This document shows, piece by piece, positions 1 through 13,400 of a stretch of DNA of 64,000 nucleotides (within the stretch, counting starts at the first letter, position 1; each line of letters starts with the position of its first letter). Below the pieces are notes generated by a model that worked only from the letters and a program-made list of their open reading frames with translations, searched no databases and was not told the origin of the DNA. Source of the stretch: Datnioides undecimradiatus (taxonomy: Eukaryota > Chordata > Actinopteri > Lobotiformes > Datnioididae). The DNA is taken from the NCBI GenBank assembly GCA_008933995.1, contig WARS01000046.1, positions 744,001 through 808,000 on the forward strand, in the 5' to 3' direction. The translations under genes and the position numbers were made by a program.

Positions 1-229
1 CAAAAAAAACACATTAACCATTAAACAGCCCTCCCCGACCTGTGCTCACAACACAACACCATAGCTGAGCATCAGTGCATCACAGTGACAGGTCTAACCC
101 CGACTTTAACCCTAAAATCAAGTCTAAAACCCATTAGTCCTCACAAAGACGCACCAGACACGTTTCATGGACCCCTCATCTAAAACTAGTGGTCTGGTAC
201 AACTATGAAAACATCAGGGAAATCAGCGT

Positions 230-286
230 ACACACACACACACACACACACATACAGTCTAACACACACACACACACACACACACA
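230..286. repeat. (CA)n microsatellite, two blocks
   Basis: Two CA blocks separated by a short TACAGTCTAA spacer. Both blocks are followed by CAGTCT, which hints that one arose as a duplication of the other. Confidence 0.95.
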
Positions 287-432
287 GTCTCCTCGGTGGT
301 TATTATCATACTGAGGTTTCTTTGTCTTAGCCGTAGCAGCAGTAATTAAGTTTGAGACAGGCTGTTTGATGGGATTGAAAGATGTGAAATTGCCTCTCAT
401 GAGTTCTTACAGAGTGCTAAATCACACTCTAC

Positions 433-459
433 TGTGTGTGTGTGTATGTGTGTGTGTGC
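433..459. repeat. (GT)n microsatellite
   Basis: Thirteen or so GT units with one TA interruption. Confidence 0.9.
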
Positions 460-1360
460 TCGTCAAATCCCTCCCTGAAGTCTAGTTCTTATTAATTGAG
501 CAGCAGTCAGCATTTACATTCTTGATCCTGCAGTATTAGTGTTGTTCTACCAAGATGCTTCGCTCTGAGAGCTTGACAAACAAGCCGCGGCCGTCCAAAA
601 TATCTTTAAAAAACCACGCTTTATTGGATTAAACTACGACTCTGATAAAAATAGTAGTTTTATTAATTAAAGTTAGATGTATAAATGTAAAAGGTTTCCT
701 TTGTCTGTTTTAATTTGTACATTTTCTGTCCCAGTCTCCTTCAGATATGAACGTGTTGCACTTCTTTGTTTAAGACTGTGATCCAAACACGTTTACAGCT
801 GATAACAGAGCAGCATTTGAACTAATCAGTGGATCTGACAGCAGCTTCATAATCAGTAAATATCATATTGTAGGTAGAAATTCACAAACATTTACTTTTG
901 CTCCAGTCGAACAACGTCGCCAACCTTCCTACATTCACAGTCAAAGTATATTCAGTTTGCAGAAGGCATCATAAACAATAAAAGAAACATGTGCGACTAC
1001 TAAGTAAACCTCATTTCCCACTTAAACCTGACATATTTTAAGTTAATGCAACAAACCGGCGCTCATTCACACATCCAGCACTTACGCACCAACGTTAGCA
1101 TTTATGTAGACTTCTGTTTCTGCCACTGGGGAATTCACGGCCGATATTTACCCTCTTTCAGCCCAGGTTTTGGTCTCAACCAGCCCGTTTGAAGCACACG
1201 TTTTCACGAGCTAGTCACTGACTGTCTGTTTGCTATGCGTGTACATGGAAACACATCAATCAGCTCACGTCGCCTGGTGTTCTGCCACTCCGTTGCTCGT
1301 GTCAATTACGGCTGCTGCTGTATGTGTAAGCAGAGTTTCAATGCTTTGATTTCTCTCCAG

Positions 1361-1496
1361 GACTTAACCAAGCAGCTGGACGAGGTCACCCAGAACTCAG
1401 AAATTGTGGAGATCCGTCAGAAGGAAGCCGAGTGCGAGCTAGAGGCAGCCAGGGACCGGGTTCAGCAGCAAGCGACTGAAATACTGCTCAAAGCCA
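1361..1496 (+). CDS. fam184a: fam184a exon, first in window
   Basis: Acceptor ttctctccag ends at 1360 and the donor gtaaga starts at 1497. The 136-nt exon enters in phase 0 and leaves in phase 1 (GCC A|). It reads DLTKQLDEVTQNSEIVEIRQ, then KEAECELEAARDRVQQQATE and ILLKA. The segment EAECELEAARDRVQQQATEILLKAS is close to the vertebrate FAM184A segment around ELAAARERLQQQAS. The spacing of Leu, Ile and Val is that of a coiled coil. An open frame continues upstream of the acceptor, but the polypyrimidine tract plus AG and the loss of similarity mark the exon start. The preceding exon is outside the window. Confidence 0.93.
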
Positions 1497-4400
1497 GTAA
1501 GACCCTCAATTGTTCTCTCCCGTGTATGGACCTGCATACATCAAGCTACTGAATACTTGCACCCACGCTACCCAGCAGACACTTCACCAGCTCGTCATGC
1601 AAACACATCAAACATATCCACTAACAGATCCTCTCATCTTGTAGCACTTTAATGGCCCAACGCTGTATATCCAAGCTAATGTTATTCCCGCTCCCTCAGA
1701 GGCAGAGGAAACCCCTCTCACATCAATTATGCCCATCTTAAGGTGTGTGTGTCTGTGCGCGCTCACACCGGGTAAACTGTTGCATGTTACAGTCTGATTT
1801 AACATCATGTGACGTCTCTCCGTCAGCGCTGTGTGAAACAACATTGCATGAACATAACTGTAACTGCTCCTGAGAGCCGCCCGTGTCCAATGAGAACGTT
1901 TTATCGGTTTCCACTGGAGCCGCTCGCACGTGAGGGAGACAAATCCAGCGAGTAGATGCAGCCATGGCAGTCACACTTACCACGCAGCGCAGATCATAGC
2001 TCTTCACTTATTTAGACTGTAAAGGGAACAAAGGATGTCTTTGGTAGAGTAAGTCACACATGTGCAGTCTTAAACTTCACGTTACTGTGGTGAGAATCAA
2101 GACGAATCTCTGCTGTTAGTCACGAGCCAAGTCGTACAAACCGATGATCCACCCCAGTTTCCACATTTAAATCAGTTTTATTTTCAGTGTTTCAAAACCT
2201 GCTGCAGCCTGCCTGCCTATAACCCTCCCCGATATTTGATCTTTGGCAGGCGGTAACATATCAATCACTGCTTAGAAAAACCTCATGTGCATTCAGCGAC
2301 GGCAAGAACACTAGGTCAAAGCCGAACCAGGAAGTTGGCCTGTAACCTACTGTGAATGCACCTCTGTGAAACATGTAAGGCTGTCTCGTAATACACTGGA
2401 CCACTGAGCCAGTCGTTGGCCTTAAAGGGTACGTTCAAGTAGATCTGGTGCGGTGCCCACCGACAGCTGCTTCTGCCAGCCGGGAAGACCGTCAATCAGT
2501 CAGAGCTTTGCAGGCGACATCATCCCTCTGCACAGTGAACTGACAGACTGCGATCATGGAGGATAGTGATGTAGTTACAGCAACAAAGGTGGTGATGATC
2601 ATTTATGAGATTAGCACAGCTGAGATAACTCAACAGGAAATGACATCATCAGGGTTGACACGTCACGACAAAATGCTGATCCAGCAAAGATTCATTGAAA
2701 ATCCAGAATTTAAAAAGTAAAAATTTGCCGACGCCACTTTATTTTAAGCGTCAGTCGCAACAACAAACCTCAAGGAGTGACAGTGCGCAGGCGGCGTCAC
2801 TCCGCCATTTGCGTTCCTCTCACGTCTGTCGGCTCCGTCCTGTCATAGGTCAGATAAGCAGCCTGCAGGCGACCCAGATGACCCAGGAAGCAGCCATCAG
2901 GGACCTGGACAACGAGCGGAGCCGGCTGAAGGACAAAGTGCTGAGGATGGAAGAAGAGAGGGAGTCTCTGCAGAGCCAGTGCCAGGCCCTGGACGAAAGA
3001 CAGAAACAACAGCTCCAGTCCCTGGAGAAGGTGTGTGTGTGTGTGTGTTTCTGTGTGTGTGTGTGTGGGGGGGGGGCTGCGTGATTTGTATTCACTTCAG
3101 ACCGGAACAACACTGTTATGAATAACCAATAAGCCATCAAGATGCTGTGACTCAAGTTTTTGGTAGACTTTGCGTCAGACCTGCTCATATTTGGACAATA
3201 GGTCGCTGCACAAAAGAACCTGTCAATTAATATCACCAAGAAGCCTCAAAGCCAGTGTTTTTATGCAGTTCAGGGTTTTAGATTAAATGAAATTGGTCCT
3301 CTTTCTCTGTGCCTGTTCTCTCTCCGTGCATCTTTTCAGAGTCATAGAGGCTCGATTGTCACATTAAAGATGAGGAGGTTTATTATTTCCTGTAGGAAGT
3401 CTGTATTCTCCGTCTTTCCCTCGCGGTTTTACCCGAAACTCTTCAGTAATTCTCCAAATCCAGGCTTTTGGAGAGAAAAGCCCAGAAGTAAAAGACAATT
3501 TTTGTGGGCTATGAAGCAATCCTAATACTTATTTTGGCCCAAAACAAGAGAGAAACTGGTTTATTCCTTCATCTCTATTTGTTTTGTTTTTCCTTTTTTT
3601 TATTTTAGCTTTGCAACGCTGACATTTCTGTGACTTTATAGAGACAGTAATCCCCCTGTGTGCTCGTGCGAGCTTGATGTTTTCTCCAAGGCCAGTCTTC
3701 ACAGGAAAGTAAAAGGACCATTTGACTTGAATTATTGATATATTTCTGGAAGTCCTTTATGGAAAACACAAAATAAGAATACAGCTGCACAGAATTCGGG
3801 AAAACCAAATGCACAGTCTTGTCTGTCTTTACCTTCCTGAATCCCAAGAGTTACTGTGCTGCACAAGAGCTCCTGCACATTAGGAAGAAAATAAATGTCA
3901 TGCATGCAAAAATGACTTATTAGCCAACGCGAGCATAAGTGGACCCATAAGCATCAAACTGTTGAAAGGGTAAAACCTGTCGATCACTGCGTTAACAAAC
4001 TTTGAAAAAAGAAAAAGTGCAAGCCGCTCCTCTTTCTCAAAACCAAGAAGCTTAAAGGTCAGATGATTTAAAGAACAGCGTAGTCAGCAGACCAACCACA
4101 GCCGACGGTAAATGTCAAGTGTTGCTGCTTCATGTGTGTTTTCCCATCCTTTTATCTCTGACATTTGTGCAGTGTAATCCTCTGGGACCTGGGAGAGTTC
4201 TCCCGCCGAGCGAGGCCGCTGTGAATTTGAATGTCGTCCTCCGGGATAATGGAGGATCTCGCGCCATATAAACTTCACGGCCGCTCGCCGCTCACGCCGA
4301 CCTGGTCTGTGCTCGGAATGGATTAATCACAGTTATCTGCGGCGGTTAGCGAGAGAACTGTGGTGGGTCTGACAATAAGGAGCGTTAAAAGAAAGAGAAA

Positions 4401-7400
4401 GAACATTTCGGACGATGTTAGCTGTCTGACTTAATTGTAAAAAGTTGTGGAAGAGTCATTAAGTTAATGCGAGGCTTGGTTTTCTTTTCCCCTCTGTCTT
4501 ATTACCGCTGTCTTTCTTATTTTATTTTTTTTCTTGTCCTCTGGCAGCAAAGGATGAAATTAGCCTCCAAGGATGTTTTTCGTGCCCTGTCGTTCACGTC
4601 GCGCTCCGAGGATGTTCCCCCTCTCGGGTTTGTTTGACCATATGATAACACAGCAGTCTCGCTCGGTTTGACCGGTTTGATGGACGCTTCTTGGTAGATT
4701 TCCAAAAAAACAACCCTTGATTTGCAGCAATTAGTGCACAGCAGTACGATTCCATCCCTGGTGGGAAATTAAGGTTTTTTCATGTTGCTGCCAACGTCTG
4801 ATTTATCCCGTAATAAGCCAGACACCCGCTATTTTTGAAATGACTGTCGAAGGCTAAATAGAAAATACATTGTGCATGTTTTGGGACAGGCTGATTTGAA
4901 GTGTGCTGGCAGAGAGGGAACACTGTGTTCGTATACGCTGTGAAGATGTGCAGCATCTGTTTGAGTTTAGCAGTTGTTAAAGGAGGGGCTCGGCGTACAA
5001 GATTTACCAGAACATGCCAACGATTTAATTAATAATTAGTGCTTTTAGTTGATACACGTGTCTGATTCATTCATTTTAATGCCTCAGAGTCTAAGGCAGG
5101 TCTTTGCTTTGTCCACCTCAGCCTGCTGGCGTTGCAGCCAGGCTTTACAGTGGAGCATTTCACTGCACATGAGAGTGGAAATTGGACCGAATGTGAAAAA
5201 TGATTTGGCTGCACCGGTGATTAACTCCCTGGATTGCAAAATTTAGAAAAACACCGACTGTAACGAATCCGTTATCTGTCGCTTCTCGCAGGTTGAGTTA
5301 ATGCTGGCGGATGTTCACATCGTCTGCTGCTAATTAATGTTAATTCCATGAGTGACTTTATGACAGATCAAAATAAAACATGGCTGCCGTCTGGTTAAAG
5401 CGCTCTCTGCAAGCTGATGCCCGTCCTCAGTCAGAGATTGTTTATGAGGTCGGTTGCAGGAAGCATCCCTCTGTACTGTGAATGTGACACCACGCAACTC
5501 TCCAATACAGTGATAGGAGTTATAGTATTCCTGTACTTAACTTAATATCACATCAACAATTAAAGCCCATTGACCATATAGTTTTGAATTAGGACCTTTA
5601 GTATTTGAATACACTGTTTTTGTTGTCGGCAGAATATAATAAACTCTACAACTCACTGGTAGTCAGATAATTCCTGTGCACACTTTAATAGAAAATGTTC
5701 TCACACAAAGTTTCTTGGCGCAAGTAATTGATATCATTGTCCCCGTGTGGCTTATTTGGCAAAGTTTGGCTAATTAAAGTTTTGTTAAACCTGCAAAGAG
5801 GAAACAGCTGCTCTGCTGATTGAGTGTGAAGCAAAATGGGCCACAGATTAGTGTCTTTTTTCCAGTTTCCCAGACAAATCGCCGCTTTTCTGCGACCTTA
5901 GCCTTGATTCACACCGTACCAGAGTTCACAATGTCAAACCCAGCGCACCGTCGCTTGGTCTAGAGGGCATTTGTTCTTGCCCGTCTGCTCTTAACACAAT
6001 ATATGGAGCTTGGTAACATTTTAAATCTGCAGGACTTCATTCTTTCTCCTCTGCGCCCTCTAAGATACATCTTTTGGCTGTTATCCATATCTATATCCAA
6101 CCACTTTCCTCTATCATCCATCAAGTTTAAAATCTATGAGGCAGCTCTCCTCTGGTTTAACTGCCACTCCTCTCACTTATCCACACACCGATCCCGAGCA
6201 AATCACTAATCATGCAGCCGTAACAAGGATCAGTGGGACTGTCGAGCTTTCATATCTGTCTGTGTGCAAAGTGTATGTACGTGCTAACAGATGCTGTAAA
6301 CATTTGCATACCAGGCTAACTAGCTTACAGCCTGCAGGAGTAAAACAGCATTACTTTAAGGCTAAGAGTTAGCATGTCATCAGCTAATTACAGTTTTTTG
6401 GGGATTACAGGTTACTTTAGATGCTGTAAACATTTGCATACCTGGCTAACTAGCTTACAGCCTGCAGGAGTAAAACAGCATTACTTTAAGGCGAAGAGTT
6501 AGCTCATCATCAGCTAATTACAATTTTTGGGGGATTACAGGTTACTTTAGAAAAAAGACATTCACAGCTAACGTATTCACTTTATTGAAGCCAAGATGCT
6601 ATTTGAGAGGTTTATTTGGGCTAACGCTAGCTGTTCTCTTTTTTTGTTGGATTTGAGTCTAAACTTTAAGAAACACTGCCAGAATAGCTTTTGAGTTGGA
6701 CGTTTAGCTTTAGCTTCAGTCTTTTAGCGTTAAATCATGCAAGCAGCTATCACGTGCACACCAAAGAACATTTTCTTGCTTTTATTGTAAAATGGGTGAG
6801 ATGAAACATTAGAAAGTCTGGCGTTTTCACCCACTAATTGATAAAACACTGATAAACAAGCTAGCTACAGCTAATAAAATCTACTATCAACTGATGGTTG
6901 TTGTCTGAAAACAAGCTTTTATTATCTTTCTCCCTAAAATCAAGATAAATAAGAATTTCAGGTGTTGCACTTATCAGCTCGAGGTATAGCAACAGTGAAT
7001 GAAAAGGTTGTGGCTCGGGAAAAGTGAAATTGAATGCATCTTTCACTGACATCTGACGAACACCCACCTCTGTCACGACACCGTCTGGGATCAGAATAAT
7101 TGTGAGGTTAATTTGCCGATTGACTGTCAGCTTTATGCATCAATAATCAATAAGCTCATTATCAAAACACCCACATGGAGCCTGCTACAATATGGTGGTT
7201 TTGGTGCGTTTAGAATAACAAATATGAATGTGAAGGGAATTTTAGATACAGACAGGATGCAGGATTGATTCCTTGGCTGTCACTTAGTAAACACAAGCAA
7301 TATGGCTGAATTATGCAGCATATGGTGTGAATGTCAGCCCGAGCTCTGTGTGAATCTGTGCGTATTCGTATCGTCTACTGTATCGTAACGTTCACCTTTT

Positions 7401-10400
7401 GAACGTGTTTAAAACGCATGCGCATTAATATTCATATCCTGGGGGGGGGGGGTTTGTCAGACGCTGCGTGAGGAGAAGGTGTCCCACGAGAAGGAGATGA
7501 GCAACATGCGAGCTCGATCCGAGGAGGAGGTCAACCAGATGAAGGAGAGCCAGGCTCGGGCTCTGGAGGAAGTCGCCAAGAAACACAGAGTGACCCTGGA
7601 GAATGCTCTCAACAACGCCGAGAAGGACAAGAACCGCCTGCTGGCTGTGAGTACACACACACCAACACGCTCACATCTGCTCATGGACGCCAAGGTTAGA
7701 CCAATATAACATAAACATGCTGAATCCTGACCATTAGATGGTGAGTGTGCTGGCAAAATGTCTGAAAATCCACAGAATTCATTTTCAGACCGCGGCGTGT
7801 TGTGTAATCAGCGTTTATTGCTCAAAGTCGGAGGAACAGCTGTATGTTTTAATTGATCCTGCATCAGCGAGCTCGGGGCTCATCTCGAGCTGCAAAGAAG
7901 GTGTCCTTGGGAAGTTTGTTTTACTCAGTTTGGTACGAGTATCACTCTCTGTAAGGAGACCGTAGAGACCGGCACTGGGCACAATATCAGCTAGTACTGT
8001 GCAACTTTGGCACTACATGTAAGTGATTGTAGCAGACGTTAATTACTTTAAGGATGAAGAAAAATGCATCAAATCATGTGATCGGCATCTAAAACATGAT
8101 GTTCTGGTGTTCCTAGGTATTTCCTTAGTTTATTATCAACAAAAAATAAGAATTGTTGTGTTTGTCTTAGCTTAGAATGAGCGCTATATGTCTAGATAGT
8201 GACATGTTTCTACAGGAACCCTTAAGGGACAAACCAAACCCCGGCTCTAGAGATGTTTTTCATAGACATCACAGGTTCTCATGGGCTGCTCAGATAAAGG
8301 GGTACCATAGCATTCTTTTTAAAGTAGGTTGAGCTGAATAGATTAGCAGTCAGCAACCAAACAATGAATTGCTAAGTCTGAGTCGCATTTCTGGAGGCTT
8401 GACCGATAAAAGGTTGTTATTTTTGGTCTCCACCAATCACAGAAGCTGTCAGTTATGTGTCTGACACTTTAGCCTCTGGGATCAGTTGCTAATATTTGGT
8501 GTAGCTAGTGGATCATCAGCTAACCAATATCCATCCCCGACTGTCCTCTTTCTTACATTGTTTACAGTCCAGTTAACATGAGTATTTCTTGTCTGGAGGA
8601 CATTATAGCTAATATCTATCAAGCATATGACCATAGGAATGCAGAATACATTCATTTCTATTAGTATTAAAACACTGAGCAATGCACCCTTTGCAATACT
8701 GGATGGATACAAGTCATGACACATTGATAAACCCACTTAAAACTTCGATATTTCCACTATTCCTGTTGTCGAGAATCCAAATCTCACCTCCTGCGTATCT
8801 TCTGGTTGTTGAGAGATGCTTCGTTTTTTTTAATTAACATAAAAGTGAATGTGTGATATGATATTCAGGAGTGACTCAGTCAGAATAAAAGCTGTCATCT
8901 CGCTCCGCCGCTCCGGATTCGCTGCCTGCCAAAAGATTTGGACCTGTCACGCCACTCCAGTCTGTTGGTGTTATACAGTATTTGTTAATGAATAAGCAGT
9001 GATTATGAATGACAGACGTCCCGGTGGTGGATGCATATGCTCCAGCCTGATCATCACCGCACCTCTGACCACAGTTATAGCGTGTGCGTATGGAGGTAAA
9101 ATGACGCCGGCGCCTGCATTGCTGCCCAGAAAAGAGTTATAAAGGTTATAAAGGATAGAAATGCAGCGAGTACAAACACAGTCCTCTTCTGTTCGCCGTT
9201 ACGGCTCATGAAGTTGTTTGGAGAGGAGACAGCGGCGCTCATTTACTCCCCCCGCAGACACTCTGTAAGCTGGTTGAGGGATTTCAATGGGCAACTGGTC
9301 ACAAGCCTGCCTCTCTAACCTCTAAACTGACTCTACTTTGTTCACTGACTGCACCATCTGTCGCAAGAGCTGTGAGGAACTCTGAGCCCTCTTCGCCTTG
9401 AGAATCGAACATTTGCAGGGTCTCAGGAAGGTCTAAACGTTGTTCCAGAAGCTTTTCTGTCTTGGTATGAATGAAACTATTGAATGACATGCTGAATTGT
9501 GAATTGGGCATTCAAGTAATTTGGCATTGAAATACAGGTAATGTCCTTAGATTATTGTTCACGCCTGAAACACCTCAGATCTCTTTCCTCCAACCTTTTC
9601 ATTTGGCAGCCTTGCCTGTAAAAGTTCATTGGTGGTGGAAAACAGGATTAATGCGTGTTTTTCACTGCCACCATGAGCCAAAGGGGCTTCTTCTACTGTG
9701 GACGTCAACACTAAGAGAGGTTTAACTGCGTTCGAGTGGGAACTATATAAGTTCATTTGTACTAAACCAGCAGTTGTGGTGCAACCCTGAGCCTGATGGT
9801 CTGCTGCAGGAACGGTTCACATGTTTCAGGGGGTGCTTGGATTTAACGAGCGGACTGATAACCCATAAAAGACCCTATAGGTTTCTACCGACGTTTACAA
9901 GGGATACCGTATGAAACCAAGATGAGCTCAAGTTGTTTTTCTTAGTTTATCTGCCTCCCAGCTTTATCAGACCAAGCTGCACTTCCTGTTCAATACGCGA
10001 GCGTGTTTATTAAATCCATAGTCGGGCTTTAACTTAATCGCTTTTACCTTCACTGCAAAAAGAGCAGTGGTATCTAAAAAACCCACAAGCTGTTGCTGTT
10101 ACAAACGCTGATCAGCTCTACACAGCAGGACAGAAATGAGTCAGAGATGAAGTTAATGCTGGCAGCAGTCGGACCCTTGAAGGCTTTAGCGGCACAGCAG
10201 GCGACAAAGAGACGAGATCAGAATCATGAAAGTTCACATCATGACTGTAATCACACGTGTCGGCGCGCTCTGATATCACGGGAATGTGAATTTCCAAAGA
10301 TACGGTTCAGTGAGCGTACTGAATAAAGGCTTGGGATTTGTAATCTCTCTCAGCAAGGTGGTATAAAACAGCACACATTGACACTGGAGTCTAAAATTAA

Positions 10401-13400
10401 TACAGCATCACACAGAGGCATAAAAAGAGTGCAGGTAGCTGTTTGTTTAGGACGTCTATAGACTAAAACACATCAAACAGGGGTTATGAGAGTGACTAAG
10501 AAGCTGGCAGACTCAAAGCAGGAAATGCAGCCTACTGACGTGGGAGCACATTTATATTTATCACTTGTAAATGTCATCCAGGACACCCCCGAGCTCACAT
10601 AACCTGATCCCGGTGAAGTGTGAGCAACCCCGGAGGAGTGATCTAACGCCGCGGAAGAGTAAAGTCAAATGAAAATAAGCAAAGTTCGGAGACGTGGCAG
10701 CTGATGGAGAAGCCACATGTGGACGCGGTTACGCGCAGCCTCGTCTGATGAGTCACACAGGTGATGAGAGCGACGCGACGCCCTGAGCTGCTATTTTTGG
10801 GGCGATGCTAAACCTGCCACTCCTCCTGTTTTAGCACAGCAACGCACGCAGCTGCTGAAGTGTGACGCCGTCGCTGAAGAGGAAGTATTTAGGCCCTTTA
10901 CCGAAGTAAATGAGTTAAAACCACTGCAGAGAACTGCAACTTATGATTGTTTTCTCCATTAACCAACTGATTGTTTTGGTTCCTCATATGTTTTGCATGT
11001 AAACAAAGCTTTATTAGTAACTAGTAACTAAAGCTGTCAGATAAACGTAGTTGAGTGGGAAGTGTAATATTTTTCTAGGACATACGGTGGAGTAGAAGTA
11101 GAAACTGGCATGAAAAGGAAACACTTGAGTTAAATACAAGCACCTCAGCGTTAAACAGAGGCAATAAAACACTAATTACAAGTGTGGAAGTGTGGGAAAG
11201 TGCAGTGGACGATTGCTTTTCCTATAAATTGTGGAAAAATGCGCAGAAGCGACTGTTGTCTACTTCACATATTTGAATCTCCGTCACTTTAAATGATGAC
11301 TTAGATCTATTCTCAGGGTTAATACAGGAAACATGACCCCGCGACTGATCATATCAAGCAGCAGTATCTTTAAAATAAATCAGGAAATGAAGGTTTGGAG
11401 TTTGGACGTTTAAGTGGGTGCGGGACCCCTTTTCGATTTATACCCGCAGTCCTGGTTGTACGCCGGTGACCTTTACTGCACATAAAACTGTGAGTGCAGA
11501 GCATAAAGCGAGCAAAGTAATCAAAATTAGGACAAAATGATGTGATGGGGAGAGAGACAGATGTGAGTGTTGGCTGATGTGACTCTGGCAGCCAACCTCT
11601 GCGCGCGCGTGTGTGTGTGTGTGTGTGTGTTTCTAAAGCTTCCAGCATAAATATTTCACCGCTACTTACTTAGCGCAGAGTGTGGCGACCCTAACAGGCC
11701 TTAAGCTCATACATACAGTACACACCCGCTTCTTGGATGGCGCTTTTACGCCGCGTGTCTTCTGCATATTCCATGCTATATATTTTTACTCCACAACCTT
11801 TTTTTTTTTAGCTCTTGGGAAGAACGTGAGAGTTTTTGTTTTTGAGCCGGGGAGAGATTTTATCCTGAAGTGAGTTCAGCAGAGGCAGTTTAAGAGCGAG
11901 CGTGAATTTCACTTGACGGCACTTCAAAGAAAACAGCTGATTCGTATTATTAGTATTCCTGTGATCTCGAACGTTTCAACCTCTTTGTGTGTGCCTGTGT
12001 GTGTGTGCGCGCATCAACCAGGCAACCTAGAAATCCAAATTTCATGAAGAGACAAGTCCTGAAAGTGCTCGAGGCCGCCCTGGAGTGAAATACCAGCAGT
12101 AGAAACCCTTCGACACTGTAACGCAGGTTCAAATACACATAAAATACAGCATTTATAATGTCATTTAATACTGCGTGTGTAATGTAAAGCAAGTTGGTTC
12201 AGCTCTGGGCTTTGGGGCTTTGAGATGGATGGATAAATGGATGAATTAATGAATTGATTAATGAATGAATTAATCTTCGGAATGGTTCATTACCGACTTA
12301 ATGTTGTAAGACCTTCATTAAAATCAGAAATGTTAATATGTGATCACGCAAACAGTTTACTAAATACAAAAATGTGCTTAACTGGCTCTCATTATGTTAG
12401 CCAGTGCCAGCGTGGTGGTGTGTTTAGGTTGAATAGGTTACATATATACGATATTGGAGTAGTGGTAAGGGGCAGTTTGGGCTCAGGAGGCAGAGCGGGT
12501 TCTTCATTAAACACGAGGTTGGCGGTTTGATGAGAGGCAAAATTATAAAGTACTTTGTCCCGTCAGGCGGAAAAGTAGTTTATAAGTGTGATCCATTTAA
12601 CATTTACCTGTGGTGGGTCTGTTTACACAGCACTTCTCAAGCATCTCAAAGAGCCCCACGATAAGAGCGAGTGAGGCGACAGACATTAAAGGCCGAGACA
12701 TTAATGCAAAGTCTCCGAATCAAACTAAGTGCTTTTTAAAGTGCACTTTAAGAGATATTCACTGAAATCTGAAGAGATGAGAGTCTCAAAGTTTAAGAGC
12801 CGCAGCCTCAAAGGCATAGTCTCAAATATAGATATTAACGCAGGATGATATGGAGGAGATAAAGGAGAATTTGCTTTCTAAATAATTACAGGCGGCTTGT
12901 TCCTGCTTGATCTCGGTGTCCAAATAGGACCAAAGAACCAAATTCGAGCATCATGACGCTTCCTGTATCAGATATGAGACGGTGAAATCGCCCCCTGGGA
13001 TCACAAACCGGTCCCGGGGAAACTTGTCTAATGAGCCTGAGGTCTTGCTGTTCCAAACCACAGCCTGCCACTAATTTGACTACAGCCGAGGCGCACGGCT
13101 CCGTCAGCCTGAAATAGCCTCGTGATGATGCCTAATCTCCGCAGAGTCCTTTATTCCAGTCACACGCGGCCATGTGAAAGCAAGTGATCAAGTATTCTCT
13201 TGCATCAAAGTTGCATAATGAGGACGTGTTTTAAATGATACTCCACAGCGGAGCCGATCAGAGCTGACAGCTACATTAAGAGAAGAGCGTTATGCATTAG
13301 ATATGCATTCCATACGCAGGCTTCCTCCTCTCCGGGCCTCTGTGAGTTTCCTGTTCTCCTATTCCCTCCCACCGGGTCCCGATGTGCACAATAACCCGCC

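Larger units (their letters stand above)
1..1360 (+). other. intron sequence (5' end cut by window)
   Basis: Contains CA repeats at 230-286 and a GT repeat at 433-459. No exon-like stretch with splice sites and FAM184A similarity was found, so the upstream exons must be outside the window. Confidence 0.7.
3031..7460 (+). other. intron
   Basis: 4.4 kb. Holds the GT/G tract at its start, a 130-bp tandem duplication at 6291-6550, and a G12 run directly before the 3' splice site. The rest is unique-looking AT-rich sequence without recognisable genes. Confidence 0.75.

Noticed and set aside
230-286. Short regular blocks that might suggest a CRISPR array
   Set aside because: Plain CA microsatellite with one interruption; vertebrate DNA, no spacers.
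1235-1360. Possible start codon and N-terminus just before the first exon
   Set aside because: A pyrimidine-rich acceptor lies at 1351-1360, similarity begins only after it, and FAM184A has several hundred residues before this point.
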